Positions 12,401 to 24,400 of a stretch of 64,000 nucleotides of DNA are shown piece after piece. The notes below the pieces were generated by a model. It searched no databases, was not told where the DNA came from, and saw only the letters and a list, made by a program, of their open reading frames with translations. The DNA is from Metellina segmentata. Taxonomy: Eukaryota; Arthropoda; Arachnida; Araneae; Tetragnathidae. Each line of letters starts with the position of its first letter. The first letter of the stretch is position 1. Position numbers and translations under genes: made by a program. The stretch covers positions 68,922,698 through 68,986,697 of the forward strand of contig OX375877.1 in assembly GCA_947359465.1 (NCBI GenBank). Reading direction: 5' to 3'.

Positions 12401-15400
12401 ATGCACTCGATGTCATCAAAGTTCGTAGCAACAGTAACACTTTTGTCATCTCTCCACCTGACTACCGTAATTTCATTTTTTTCGTCAAATCGAAAATCGT
12501 AAGTGCCACGTTGCATTTTATCTAACTATTTTCCTCTGCTTCCAACCATTTGGTGTAATTCCGTGTTTCGTTTACCGGAATACTTTTCTCTTTTCAGTTT
12601 TTAATTTTTCTCTTAGAAGTTGAAGGCAAATCTGTTTCATCACATTCATCATCTACTGAAAAAAACTTCTATTTTCCCAGTAATATCCTTTATAACTGGA
12701 GCATCTAACTTATCTATTTCCTCTTCGTCCGCCAGTTCATCAACATCAGGTGGTATAGCAATAATATCATCATCAATTTCTATAGAAAATAGATATTTGA
12801 CAGCATTCTGAGCGTTACTGAATATTTTCCGATTCATTTTTCCAATCTGGAGAAATACAAAAACTAAATTGTCCTTCTGCCTGCAATAAGGGGAAAAAAG
12901 AACGCTTGAACGCCCAGCGATCTATTTATAGTACATTCACATTTCGGCTCAATTTTCTACTAATTAAATTCATTTTGAATAAACACCGCATTATATCGAA
13001 ATAGCTACATCTATAACGATAATATAAAACCCAATAAAGTTTTACTTACCGTGATCACTTTACTGTTTTCTGGAGAAATGTGAACAAAGAACAAAAAACC
13101 GCGTAAAAAATACTAAGATAAACTTTCCTCTATCACTGCCAGATAACAATTAAAGCTAACGAGAAAACCACATGACATTTGAACTCGGGAATGTTTATTC
13201 TTGCCACGTGTGCAATTCCACTGCTATGTAATGAATTGAAGGTCACTTAAAAGCGCAGTACTTGAACTTCGTCTAACGGTCTAAAAATATGCCGCGCGCG
13301 CTGGGCGCTAATGGGTTAAGGAAGAAATCCATAAAAATCTAAGGAACTGATTTAACATTAGGAGCTCCAATCTTACCGTTTCGAAGTTATGAGTACGGAA
13401 AGTACTAATGACATGAAATTTGGTATTTGAAGTTAAATTTTGATATCGATTCGAAATTGTGGCGAAATAGGGGATTCTTAATGGAAATTATGAAGCTGGT
13501 GTTCAATGTAACATGAAAAAAGACGGCGTCCTATTGAAATTTTAGGAATATGAATTAATAGAAGACGTCAATTCCTGTCGAATGCCATCTTTGAATTTTC
13601 TCTGCTAAAATTACTCGAATGACGGGTAGTTTTTTTTTCCGTGAACTGTCCAATCTATTACAATTTCTTGCAATTTATCCGAGGGTGACTAACAGAATCT
13701 AAGTCTACATTACTGATATTTATACATAATTTGCAAAGCTCTATTCGTCTGAACAGTGTTCTTCGAATTTAACTAGTTCTAATAATAAGACGTGTCGTGT
13801 AAGAATCCGTCATGGAACTTAAAAATTATCCCAAAATTAATTTTAGGTTGGATGGTAAAAAAAAAAAAAAAAATTTTAATTCCAAAATAAAACTTTGATG
13901 CGATTGATTTTACCAAACTGTTTAATTGGCAACATAAGTCATTTATTTTGACAAACGTTTCAAATGAATCCGAGCCCTGTATAAATTTCTCAGGTACACA
14001 AAATTTTCAGTTTCCTCGATTCCTTTGTTACACATGGGATCAAAGATGCATACGATTAATGACAGAGGCATAAATGTCTGTCATTGAACCAGAAGAACGT
14101 TGATGGCTTCATCCGACCTAAGATAAAATCACTATCAACTGTGCTTAAAGTGCGATTGTAAAAATCGTATAAATAAGCTTAATTACAGGTATCATATTTT
14201 ATATCTAGCATTCAAATATTTATTGGTTGTAAAATATACCGTATTACGTACATTGCTTCAACCTTTTATGTATGTATATGTATATATTTAATTCTGTATA
14301 TTACAGTAAAAAAAACTGCAAAACTTCATGTTTTTTTTTCCATCTGTGTTGTTGAAAGCAAATTTTTTGTGCCTATACCAAAAATATAATTTATTAGATT
14401 TTCTGATTTGTTTATGTCTTTTCTTAACTTTTTGAAAAATTGTGAATTTTACGACAACATTTTCATGAAACGAGTTTCTTTTTTAGCTAAACACTAAAAT
14501 ACAACTTGGGTAGAGAGCTCAAGATGCTAAATTTTTTTTTAATATAAGCATATATTTGAAAAGTAATGTACTATTTTTCTTTTGTTGCAAATCCAAATTC
14601 GAAAACAAATTTCGCTTATTTAAACGGTCCACCCTACTGGTCATTAACCCACCTTGTGGTTGTCTCGACAAAGTGACTAGTCATTAGCAAAACTCACTAG
14701 TTCTTCATCTACGAGATATCTCGTCCATTAGAAGATAACCGACTAGATCTTGATTTCGTCTCATCAAAATAATCAGCAATATCCTGATGACGATATATCT
14801 CGTTTTTAGCGAAATTGGTCTTGAATATATCTTGATGGACTAGATACCTCGTCCAAAACACGCGGAAGGTTAACGCAATCGGACCTCAGCCCCAAATCAA
14901 CCCCCGACTCTCAATTTCTTTACATATACACTATACTAACAAAAGAGCCGCCATAGCTCAGTCAGCAGAGCGTCGGGCAAATACCTCCTATCTCTAGGAG
15001 GTATTGGTCGGGCTCGCATCGGAAAGTGGGTTCTGTCCTCGACGGAGCCTGCAATTCTGATGGTTGCGAGATCGGCGCTTAGACCTGGCTAAAGACCGTC
15101 GTGTTCGCTAATGGTGGCTGGGGCAAGTTAAATAGGTCGTGGTCACAAAGTCCCCCATGTTCCCATACCAAATCAATACCTCTGGGGGTACCTGATCAGG
15201 GGGTTATCGGCCACTGATTGGGATCTAAATTACGATATGTGTAAGTGAATAGATGTGTGAAAGGGACCTTCCTGTGAAACGGATGTGTCATGTATGAAGA
15301 AGTCCAACCCTCCGGGGCAATGGCACCCCCGATTGGGCCATATACGGCCCGCACGACAACAACAACTAACAAAAGTATTTGGACACTGCATGTTTTTCCG

Positions 15401-18400
15401 AAAAAGTGCTTTATTATTCTATTTAGTAACGGGTTGGCCCTTCTTTTCCATTTATTACAGCTGCAACACGTCGAGGCATACTTTCCACAAGTTCTATAAG
15501 TCTAGGCAGAAATAGCTCGGCATGCCTCTTGCAAGGCTGTGAGAAGAGATGGTTGTGAAGATGTGTTTACGTGGCGGTGTCGTACTCGTCACTTCAGTTT
15601 GTCCCACTAGTCCATCGAGGCTCTGAACAGGCCAGTCAAGCAAATTCACCTCACTTTCAGGAAACCAGAACATCACACGGTTTGTAGTATGGCATGGAGC
15701 TCGATCCTGTTGGAAGAAACTACCATCGTCGCAGTTGTATTGCCATAGTGTAGATAAGGCCGGTTTATACAGAACGTCGAGGTATACGTCAGCGTTCATG
15801 GTACCAGGCACATGAAGTAAACTAGCGCGTCTTTGTTGGAATGGCTCCGCGTTGCGTGGACGATTCTATTTAGGACCGTAGGTAGGTAGGTATTAAACTC
15901 GTGAAAAGTGAATCAATTCTTCAGTTCGATTCTTTCGTAACTTGTTTGGATCGACACTGTGGCATGATTATTTACTTGTCTGGTAGTCTTTTCGTGTCTT
16001 CAATGATTTTGAAGCAGATTTACTGTATGAATGAATTCGAAATGTAATTCGATTTTCATCACGAATAAGTGTTCGAGGTTTCCCTCAGAGAAGTGTTCTG
16101 ATCTCTGTAAGATATCCTTCATAAGTAAATCTGATTGATCCAATACAAAAACCAAAATGAATGTCATCAGTGTGGAATAAATACATCCTCTTGTCTAGTC
16201 CAATTGATATTAGAACAAGTAAATAATCATAGCTCACTGTAGATTAAAAACAATTACGAAAGAATCGAATTGAAGAATCGATTCACTTTTCACGAGTTTA
16301 ATATCTACCGACCTACCTACGGTACAAAATAGAATCTTCCACGCAACGCGGAGCCATTCCAACAAAGACGCGCTAGTCATGAAGTAATGGGCGGAATCTC
16401 AACCAGGAAACCAACCCCACACCTAAGATGGATCCTCCTCTGAATTTGTGCAGTGTCCGAATATTTTTGTCCAGTTATATCAATGGACAATCCACTGACG
16501 ACAAAACCAAAGCAGCTGTCGTTTAAAAAAAAAACAGGTCCCTTGCAAAACGTTTTTATAATATCAATTGGTATGTCAGGACTTGGGATGGTATTAATGA
16601 GATCTAAATGAAAAAGAATGCCGACCAACCGGTATAGTGGTTAAGGTGTTAGCCTCTAGATCGGAAGGTCCCCGGTTCGAATCCGGGTTCGGGCATGGAT
16701 GTTTGTAAGCGTATACCAGCTCAGGTGTTGCTTCGTCATCTGAACATGGTGCAAAATTACGAAGTAATTGTTAGGAGCAATGATGGTCCTCCCACTGGGT
16801 GCTCCTTCACAAGTGGCCATCACTTCCGGCCTTGTAGTGGCCAATGACTTCGGTCAAATGTGCCCGCCATTAGAAAAAAAAATGAACAAGAATCCTACCA
16901 ACCGCGAAATCATAGAGATCTAAATGATAATAGCGTAAATTATTGTTGCAATATATGAAATGAGGATGAAACCAGAACGTAATGCAATTCGAGACGGCAA
17001 ACGTAATTACCACAACCAGACTTTCGTAAACCTCGAATACCACGACTTCGTACTGTTTCCATTCCTATAAAACATTACGATTACTCCTGGAAATTCAAAT
17101 CCTGATTTCGATGTCAACACAGAAGGATCAAACAGAACAATGTTGATTTTCATTTGTTTTCAAAACTATCCATCATACCATGTTTAAAATTAACTACAAT
17201 ACTATGTTCCAAGGTGAAATTTTCGCTGTTGATAAAGCTGCTGAATGGGTAAAATTAAATAAAACTTATATTTATATGGATAGTATATGAGCAAGAGCTA
17301 ATTAACTAAATATCAAAGAGCTTTTTCATTTAAAAAACTATCAAATATGTTTTTGTTTTTTTTGCTGTAAAAAATCGTAACTATGTTTTTACAAACGATC
17401 GGCTAGTTAAAACAGTTCTTAGTTACTATTTTTCTAGTATACATAGAGAGTCTCATACATTTATTTACCATAAGTCATAACTGATTGTATATATGGAATG
17501 TACACTCAAAATAATCCAGAAATTGCATTCAAATATAAAACCCTTAGTCTTGTTAAGATTTTCTTCAGCTGTACTTCTGAAGACCGGTGTTAAAATTTCG
17601 CATATCCCCTTTATTTTTGTATTTAATCCTGGATGGGACAGAAATTGGGTAGCCGTCGATTGACCTCAGAGCTCAATGCACACATTCGTTGTCCGGGTAT
17701 AACTAATTAAATAACAAAAAATGCTATTTTAACAGGTTATTATTTATATAATTGACAGTCTTTTGGATTATTTACCTCCAGAGTATTACCGTGTGAATTT
17801 AGTATCAAACTGCGATATTTCGAAAAAAATTAATTAACCAAAAAATGTTCTTACTGGTTTGTAACTCAAAAAATATTTAGCAGTTGTTCAGAGAAAACAA
17901 ATTTTGTACGATTTCTGTGTTATCTTTTAAATGGTAACAAATACTTTTGGCAGAATGCATTTTAGAAAAGAATCTCTGTCTTGTGTCTAGGAAATCGTGC
18001 GTATCAGAACTTTTTGTGTACCCTCTTCTATGAAACACCGCTCGCCCAATTTCTTGGAAGAACGAAACTTGACCGGACGGCAGCACAGGTGGTTGAAAGA
18101 TATTTGATCCACATCTTAAGCGTTGCGAAATTCGCGAAAAAAGAAAATTCTATCGAATAAATAGGACGTTGAACTTGAATAACCTGGTGTTTGTCTGCAA
18201 GCGGAGGTCAGCACCGTATTTGAATAGGCTGGTGGAAAAAGTCAACCAGAAAAAAGTCACCTGAAAAGGAATCTACAATTGTATCCTCTTCTAACAAGGG
18301 TTATGCGTGTATAATCATAATGAAGGCGTTTCCAGAATAGATTGACATTTTCTTGCTGAAAGGAGGTTTAAACGATTGTTTAATCTTTGTTTGTGGGGAT

Positions 18401-21400
18401 GTTTCACGGACGAAAACACATACTACTCAAAGAGATTTACTATTAAGATTATTTATGTTTTGCTTTTGATGCAGTAGAACCTCATTACAGCGGACTCTAT
18501 TATAACGGACAGTGAGCAAAGTAAGAAATGGTTTAAATTTTGTTATTTAATAAACACTCGCCAAGTTAAAATGTGTTTGCACATTATGAACATTTTATTT
18601 CTCCTCAGTTGATTTCAGTATTAACAGAAGAAATAAGCAGTAAACAAACTCAGCAGAAAGTAAAATTATTTTTTCAAAACAATGAATGTATGTCAACATG
18701 ATCAACAACAAACAACCTTCTTATTCAAAAGATTAATACAGTGTTTACGCACACATCATCTTCATTTCAATTGGGTTTTTTATTTGATGTATAATAAACA
18801 CTTTTAATAGCCAACTACTGTACTTTCATTGATGTACACCCTGTTGCATTACACCTAAGGTTGCCAGAACATTTCTTTTGAAGAGAACATGTCCTCTTTT
18901 TCCGCTAGGATCTTTTTGTTCCGTCTTTTTTAAGTCAGATTTCTTTTTTGTCCTTTTTTTCCCCGTTTGTTCCCTTTGTTCATCATTTCGGATAGCGTTA
19001 TATATATTCACATTGCCTACTATATCGTTACGTAAACCAGTTATTCAGATACTTACTAGATCTATTATAACGTAGTACTTAGTAGATCTAGTAGATTGTA
19101 CGAAAATCGTACATATTATTAAAACGTATCATAGGAAGTTCAACATCTAGTGTACATCGAACGTCTCATTAGATCAAATAAATAACAAATGATAATTTAG
19201 ATTCGTGTTAGAATAATAAGAAATAATGTTCTTATTATATCATAATGAATATAGCAGGGCCCGGTGCACACATCCAGTTTTTCAACGTGCGGTGCCGCTG
19301 CGGCAACGCAAGTGCAGTCTGAGATATATTAGATCCTATGGAGTAGTGCACACATGCCTCCGGCATCGCTGCGGCGATGCACGTCCAACTTGCGTGCAAT
19401 TTGTACCGCAGTTCCCCACGGCGCCGCAGCTCGCCGCACACGCTTCTTCGGACTGAAGTACCTTGTTTTCATAAATAAATGGAAGGTAAATAATAATTAA
19501 TAAATGGTTGCTTCCAATAACGTCTATTTTGTTTCAAAATATACTTTTTTCACACCAAGTGAAATAAACACGTTTTCTTCGACAGAATATTTATCTCAAA
19601 TGGCGCGAAATGAGTACTTGCGTCATTTCACGGTTATGTCTGCATAGTTGGGCTTCGGTGCCCCAGCGGCACCGCACGTTAAAAAACCGGATGTGGGCAC
19701 CGGGCCTAAGATGAACGATTCGCAGCCTTTTTAAGTTTGGAAGGAAATCGCTTTGCTAACCTAGCCACCTTTTTTGTTAGCATTAAATCGAAGTCAATAA
19801 ATCAACTGATTGCTGCGCAGAATTCGGTGAGTTATTATGTTTTGTTTGTCAGTATTTGTATTAGTTCTGCCCATTGTTAAAGTATCATTTTTCGTGTTTT
19901 TTTATGCGATAAAATTAAAAGAATATATGTTGGTTGCAGTTCAGTTACTAATCAAAATTTTCAACAGGCGGTACATTTGGATATAGAATTGTACAGGAGG
20001 TAGTCTCATCCATGTATTTTGCGACATAATCTTGTCAGTTATTTTTCCCGCAAGCGTGTCAAATGATCGAACACTCATTCGGAAGTAATTAAAAAACCTC
20101 TTGATTTTCTCGTAAATCCTCAAAGCATGTATGAAATCAGTAATTGGATGTATCCAGTAACGTCTATTTTGTTTTAAAATTTATTTTTTGTTCACCAAGT
20201 TAGCGAAATAAACTATTTCGATAGATTTCTATCGCAAATAACACGAAATGAGTACTAGCGTCACTTCACGGTTATGTGTGCATGTTTGGGCTTAAATAAT
20301 AAATGGTCAATGTTTCCATTTATAAATCGTGCTCGCATTTACTAATTTTGTTGAAAATACACAAGTAATATGTTCAGTAGATTTTTCTTTCGGTTAGTGG
20401 TTTATATCTTCAAGATTCGTCAAAGAAAGATGATCTGTTTTATTAGATACTTAACAATTATACTAATAATGCTTGCTTTTCGTGTTCTCTTTTTAACAAT
20501 AATTTTACTAAATGTTCTCTTTTACGATATTCATCTTATGGCAACCCTAATTACACCCCTATAAGAATTATTTGTTATAAACTGGACTTTAGTTAAAAAC
20601 TGAGAACCTTCAATCTGTAATAGTCCGTTATAATGCTCTACTGTACTTACAGAAAGCTTTATTCAATGACAGAAAAATCTTGTTTTCTACTGAGAAGTTT
20701 GTGAGGTGTATTTTCTTCATGATCTAGCGATTAAATAAAATTATTTGGGTTTTTTTCCCAGGTGTATATTATGTTGTTGTTGTAGTCGTGCGGGCATATA
20801 TGTCCCAATTGGGGGTGCCATTGCCTCGGAGGGTTGGACTTCTTCATGCATGACACATCCGTTTTACAGGAAGGTCCCTTTCACACATCCATTCACTCAC
20901 ACATATCGTAATTTAGATCCTAATCAGAGGCCGATAACCCCTTGATCAGGTATCCCCAGAGGTATTGATTTGGTATGGGAACATGGGGGACTTTGTGACC
21001 ACGACCTATTTAACGTACCCCAGCCACCATTAGCGAACACGACGGTCTTTAGCCAGGTCCAAGCGCCGATCTCGCAACCATCAGAATTGCAGGCTCCGCT
21101 GAGGACAGAACCCACAACCCTTCTGATGCGAGCCCGACGCTCTACTGACTGAGCTACCACGGCTCTGGTGTATATTATAATCAGTAGATACGGATATAGA
21201 CACAAACGCTATCTGAACAAAGTAGAACATTCCAGTGATTGGTTTGTCGCTCTAGTCCAAATAATTAGACCGTGATATACGACTCTAAGGACACCTAAGT
21301 GGAAGTAAATGTGAAATAAAATTTAAGGGTATAATAATTAACATCAAAATAATACAACGTCAATGAGATACGTTTTCAGTCTAAGTAAATGTCGGTGGTG

Positions 21401-24400
21401 ATAGTGTGTATGCGGCGGAACATTCCAATACAGTTTCAGCGCTTCAAAAAAATTCCAAATAATAAATTCCGAATTGGTTTCACATAGTTCATTGGTCGTC
21501 GAGTATTGCCCAAACGGCACTAAATAATATTTTAAGCTGACCCCGATATGCATCACGTGAGCAGCTGAACAATGGGAGTAAGATCGCATTTCAGCCTGTT
21601 CCACACCTAGTCATCATTATGACGTCTAATCAAATACAAAAATTTTCTATGTAAAATTGACGAAAGGGAAATTTTCTTAACCCTTAACTGCTGTGTCACA
21701 AACCGTCTAGTAACTAGTGTGGTCCACACTAGTTACACATTAAGGTAAAATCTAGTTGAATTCAATTCAACATGACAAAACCACTCAGCCACCGCCTTTC
21801 AAGAATTGACAAGTTTTTCGGCCCGTGGCAACACGACTGTACAGGAAACAACAATTTTGAAACCAAGCGAAACAAGATCTAGCTGTCCTTTTTAACTGCA
21901 TATAAAAAGGAAGTAGACTTAAAACAATGCATTATTTACCACTAGACATCGGCTGGTGCGAAATAAAATAGTTCGTTTAAATTGTTAGTGCAAAAAAGCT
22001 TTAAGCTTATCGCTACACTTAAATTCGCACCAAACCTCAGCATAGCATTAAGAATCCTACTTACATTGCCAGTCACTGTGGCTTCAGGGGAGAGAAGCTT
22101 TTCAAAACTAAATATAATAAAAAATTATCTCAGAACGATGCAGACGCAAAATCGTCTCAATGGATTGGCAATGATAGCTATAGAACACCAAATTAGTGAC
22201 AAATTAGACTTGAAATCACTGGTTCATGAGTTTGCCGAAAGAAAAGTTAGAAAAAGGGCATTTTAATTACTTTGGTTAGTTAGAATTTATTCATAATATG
22301 GGATATTAGTTCAGTTAGCATTACTACATTTTAATTTTTGTTATTTTGCCTTAAGTGCTAAATTGCTTATCTTGTTATCTGATGATTAAGTTTTTAATAA
22401 AAGTTTTTTTTTTTTTTCGTTTTTTTTTTTCGTTTTTTTTCCCAATGTTTTCTTGACTTTCTGATATGGTCGCATGAGATTTACTTTAAAAAAAACGGGA
22501 AGTTGGGGGGGGGGCAAAATTAAGGTTTTGCCCGGAGCGCCAAAATGTCTAGGGCCGGCCCTGGTGTGGAGGGGTCTCTCAGACATCGCTCACTAAAGTG
22601 CGTATAAAGTTTATTAATAAAAAAATGAATGAAAGATTCTACAGATAATTATTATTTATACAAGTTAAATTCAGATAAATTCAATTCTTAACATGAAATA
22701 CATTTTATATTACTATATGAGTTAAGTAGATTCCATATCTGTTCAGGCTCAGCTTTCGGACCCAATTTTGCAGGACGTTTCAACCCTGGAAACTGTAAAA
22801 CTATGTTGTGTTTTGGTGTTCTAAGGGCACGATTCGGATTCACGGCACAGATTAACGTGCACCAGTCCCCATGTTCACGACTGAACAGAGTTTCTGACTC
22901 GCAGCCCCGTTTGCTAAAATCCGTTGCTCTTCCAACTAGGTTACCGCGGCCCCAACATTATTTGGGACAACCTCAATTTTGTATCCTCAATTCGAAGTAT
23001 GCTTTGCAAGTACTGAAGTATGATTTACAGGATTGGGCATGCATAAGTTATAGCTACCCGAATGTAGTGAGTTTTGTTTTGTGGACAGTGTTTAGCTTCG
23101 TGATGTGAGGGGGTACATGACACGGGAAATATTCATCTATCTTTGTCATGTATATTTCTTGCATATGGATTTCAGGTGAACCAAGTCGTTTATTACTCCT
23201 AAGTAGTTGGTCTGTAAATACAAAGGGATGCTTTCTCTGAAGCTATTTAGTTGAGGTAGGCTTTTGTTTTTTTAGTGTAGAACATGATAGGCCATAATTT
23301 TACAGACATTTAATTCAATTTTCCATTTGACGAGTAAGAACTCTAGGTAGTATGTGTGGAGTTTAAGGTCAACAATTAATACTTAGGTGTTACTGTATTG
23401 GGCGAGAATTGTAGTGTCGTTTGCGAACATGTAATAATTTCGTTTGAGTGATAAATGTCATTCATGTTCAAAAAAGGTCCTAATTTTGAGTCGTGTGGAA
23501 CTCCCGTGAGAATATTTCTATTTGATGAATTGAAATTGTTAATTTTTGGAAGGAAATTTCTGCTGAAGAGATTGAAAATAAGGAGTGAATGAAAATATTA
23601 GGATTATAAATGTAAGGAATTTGTATGTTAAACCTCAACACATCCGATTTTGTCCAAGGCTTTGGCAATGTCGAATATTGCTTTAGTGTATTTCTTGATG
23701 TAGAGTTTTTTTTCCTGAGTATAAATTCGATTAATCTCAAACCAGCTAGTATACAGAAAATACTGGCAGGCCCACAGTACGGATGGAACAACTTTAACTG
23801 TTGCGAAGTAACAATTACGAAATTAAGCGCACAACTATCAGCAGTTAAGTTCAGGCTTTTAATACTGTTCTCATACTTGCTGCCTTTCCTTTATTCATCT
23901 TAGCGTGCTTTCTAGCACAACCAGGACATGCATATCTATGTGAATATGGTTTAACTTTGTGCGTTTCCCGTCTTTCCAAATAATTGGCACACGTTTTAAT
24001 ACGCCATGTTTCAGTATTTGTAAAAATGTGCTTTTTATTACTGTAACACCAACTGTGTCCCCTTGTTAGATAATAATTTGCTGAAAAAAAATTATTTAAT
24101 TTAAAAAATCGTAAAACTACTTGAATTTTTCTTGAACTTCCATTGAAAAAATATGTAAATATTCTCCAGGTTTCCTTGATAAATTTTACACATGGAAGAA
24201 CAAGAAAAACATCTCAGTTTCTTGGTGGAATAGATGCGCTTGGCTAGTAAAGTGTGCCAGAAATGGAGTTAGCAAAAGTTGCACACAATTGAGATTTCCC
24301 AAGGTTCATTTTAATTCTTTAATACCATCTTTATATCTTTGATCATCTTTACTAAATTTTTAAACTCTTCAAGTAACGTAACTTTAATTCCCAGCTGATT

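Larger units (their letters stand above)
15366..16478 (-). mobile_element. Deleted Tc1-like element, interrupted by a foldback MITE
   Basis: Matching inverted ends ACAAAAGTATTTGGACACTGC (about 15370-15390) and its near complement at about 16454-16476. Between them is a piece of transposase on the minus strand, and the 557-bp insertion at 15821-16377. The left end seems split by the SINE at 14946-15364. Confidence 0.7.
18856..20549. mobile_element. hAT-type non-autonomous element nested in the Tigger remnant
   Basis: Exact 8-bp duplication ATTACACC at 18848-18855 and 20550-20557. Ends TAAGGTTGCCAG and, inverted, TAGGGTTGCCAT. Contains a Harbinger MITE (19257-19708) and a Harbinger transposase fragment, so it was itself a target. 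Confidence 0.68.
18472..20643. mobile_element. pogo/Tigger-like remnant with nested insertions
   Basis: Left end CAGTAGAACCTCATTACAGC at 18472 and an inverted right end (CAGTAGAGCATTATAACGG read on the minus strand) ending at 20643, both with the TATAACGGAC core typical of Tigger elements. No transposase seen. Most of the interior is the hAT-type element at 18856-20549. Confidence 0.65.

Noticed and set aside
16622..16695. Functional tRNA gene
   Set aside because: A and B boxes are present, but the stems do not pair properly and the sequence continues into a SINE body with an A-run. The same holds for 33480-33540, 14946-15020 and 45905-45945.
21344..21604. 86-codon minus-strand ORF (MEQAEMRSYSHC...)
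   Set aside because: No family features, no repeats or splice partners; treated as chance.
23830..24200. Minus-strand frame of over 100 codons without ATG, with a Cys-containing end (HSWCYS, CPGCARKH)
   Set aside because: An AG after a T-run could be an acceptor, but no partner exon or donor was found, and in AT-rich DNA a few such frames per window are expected by chance.
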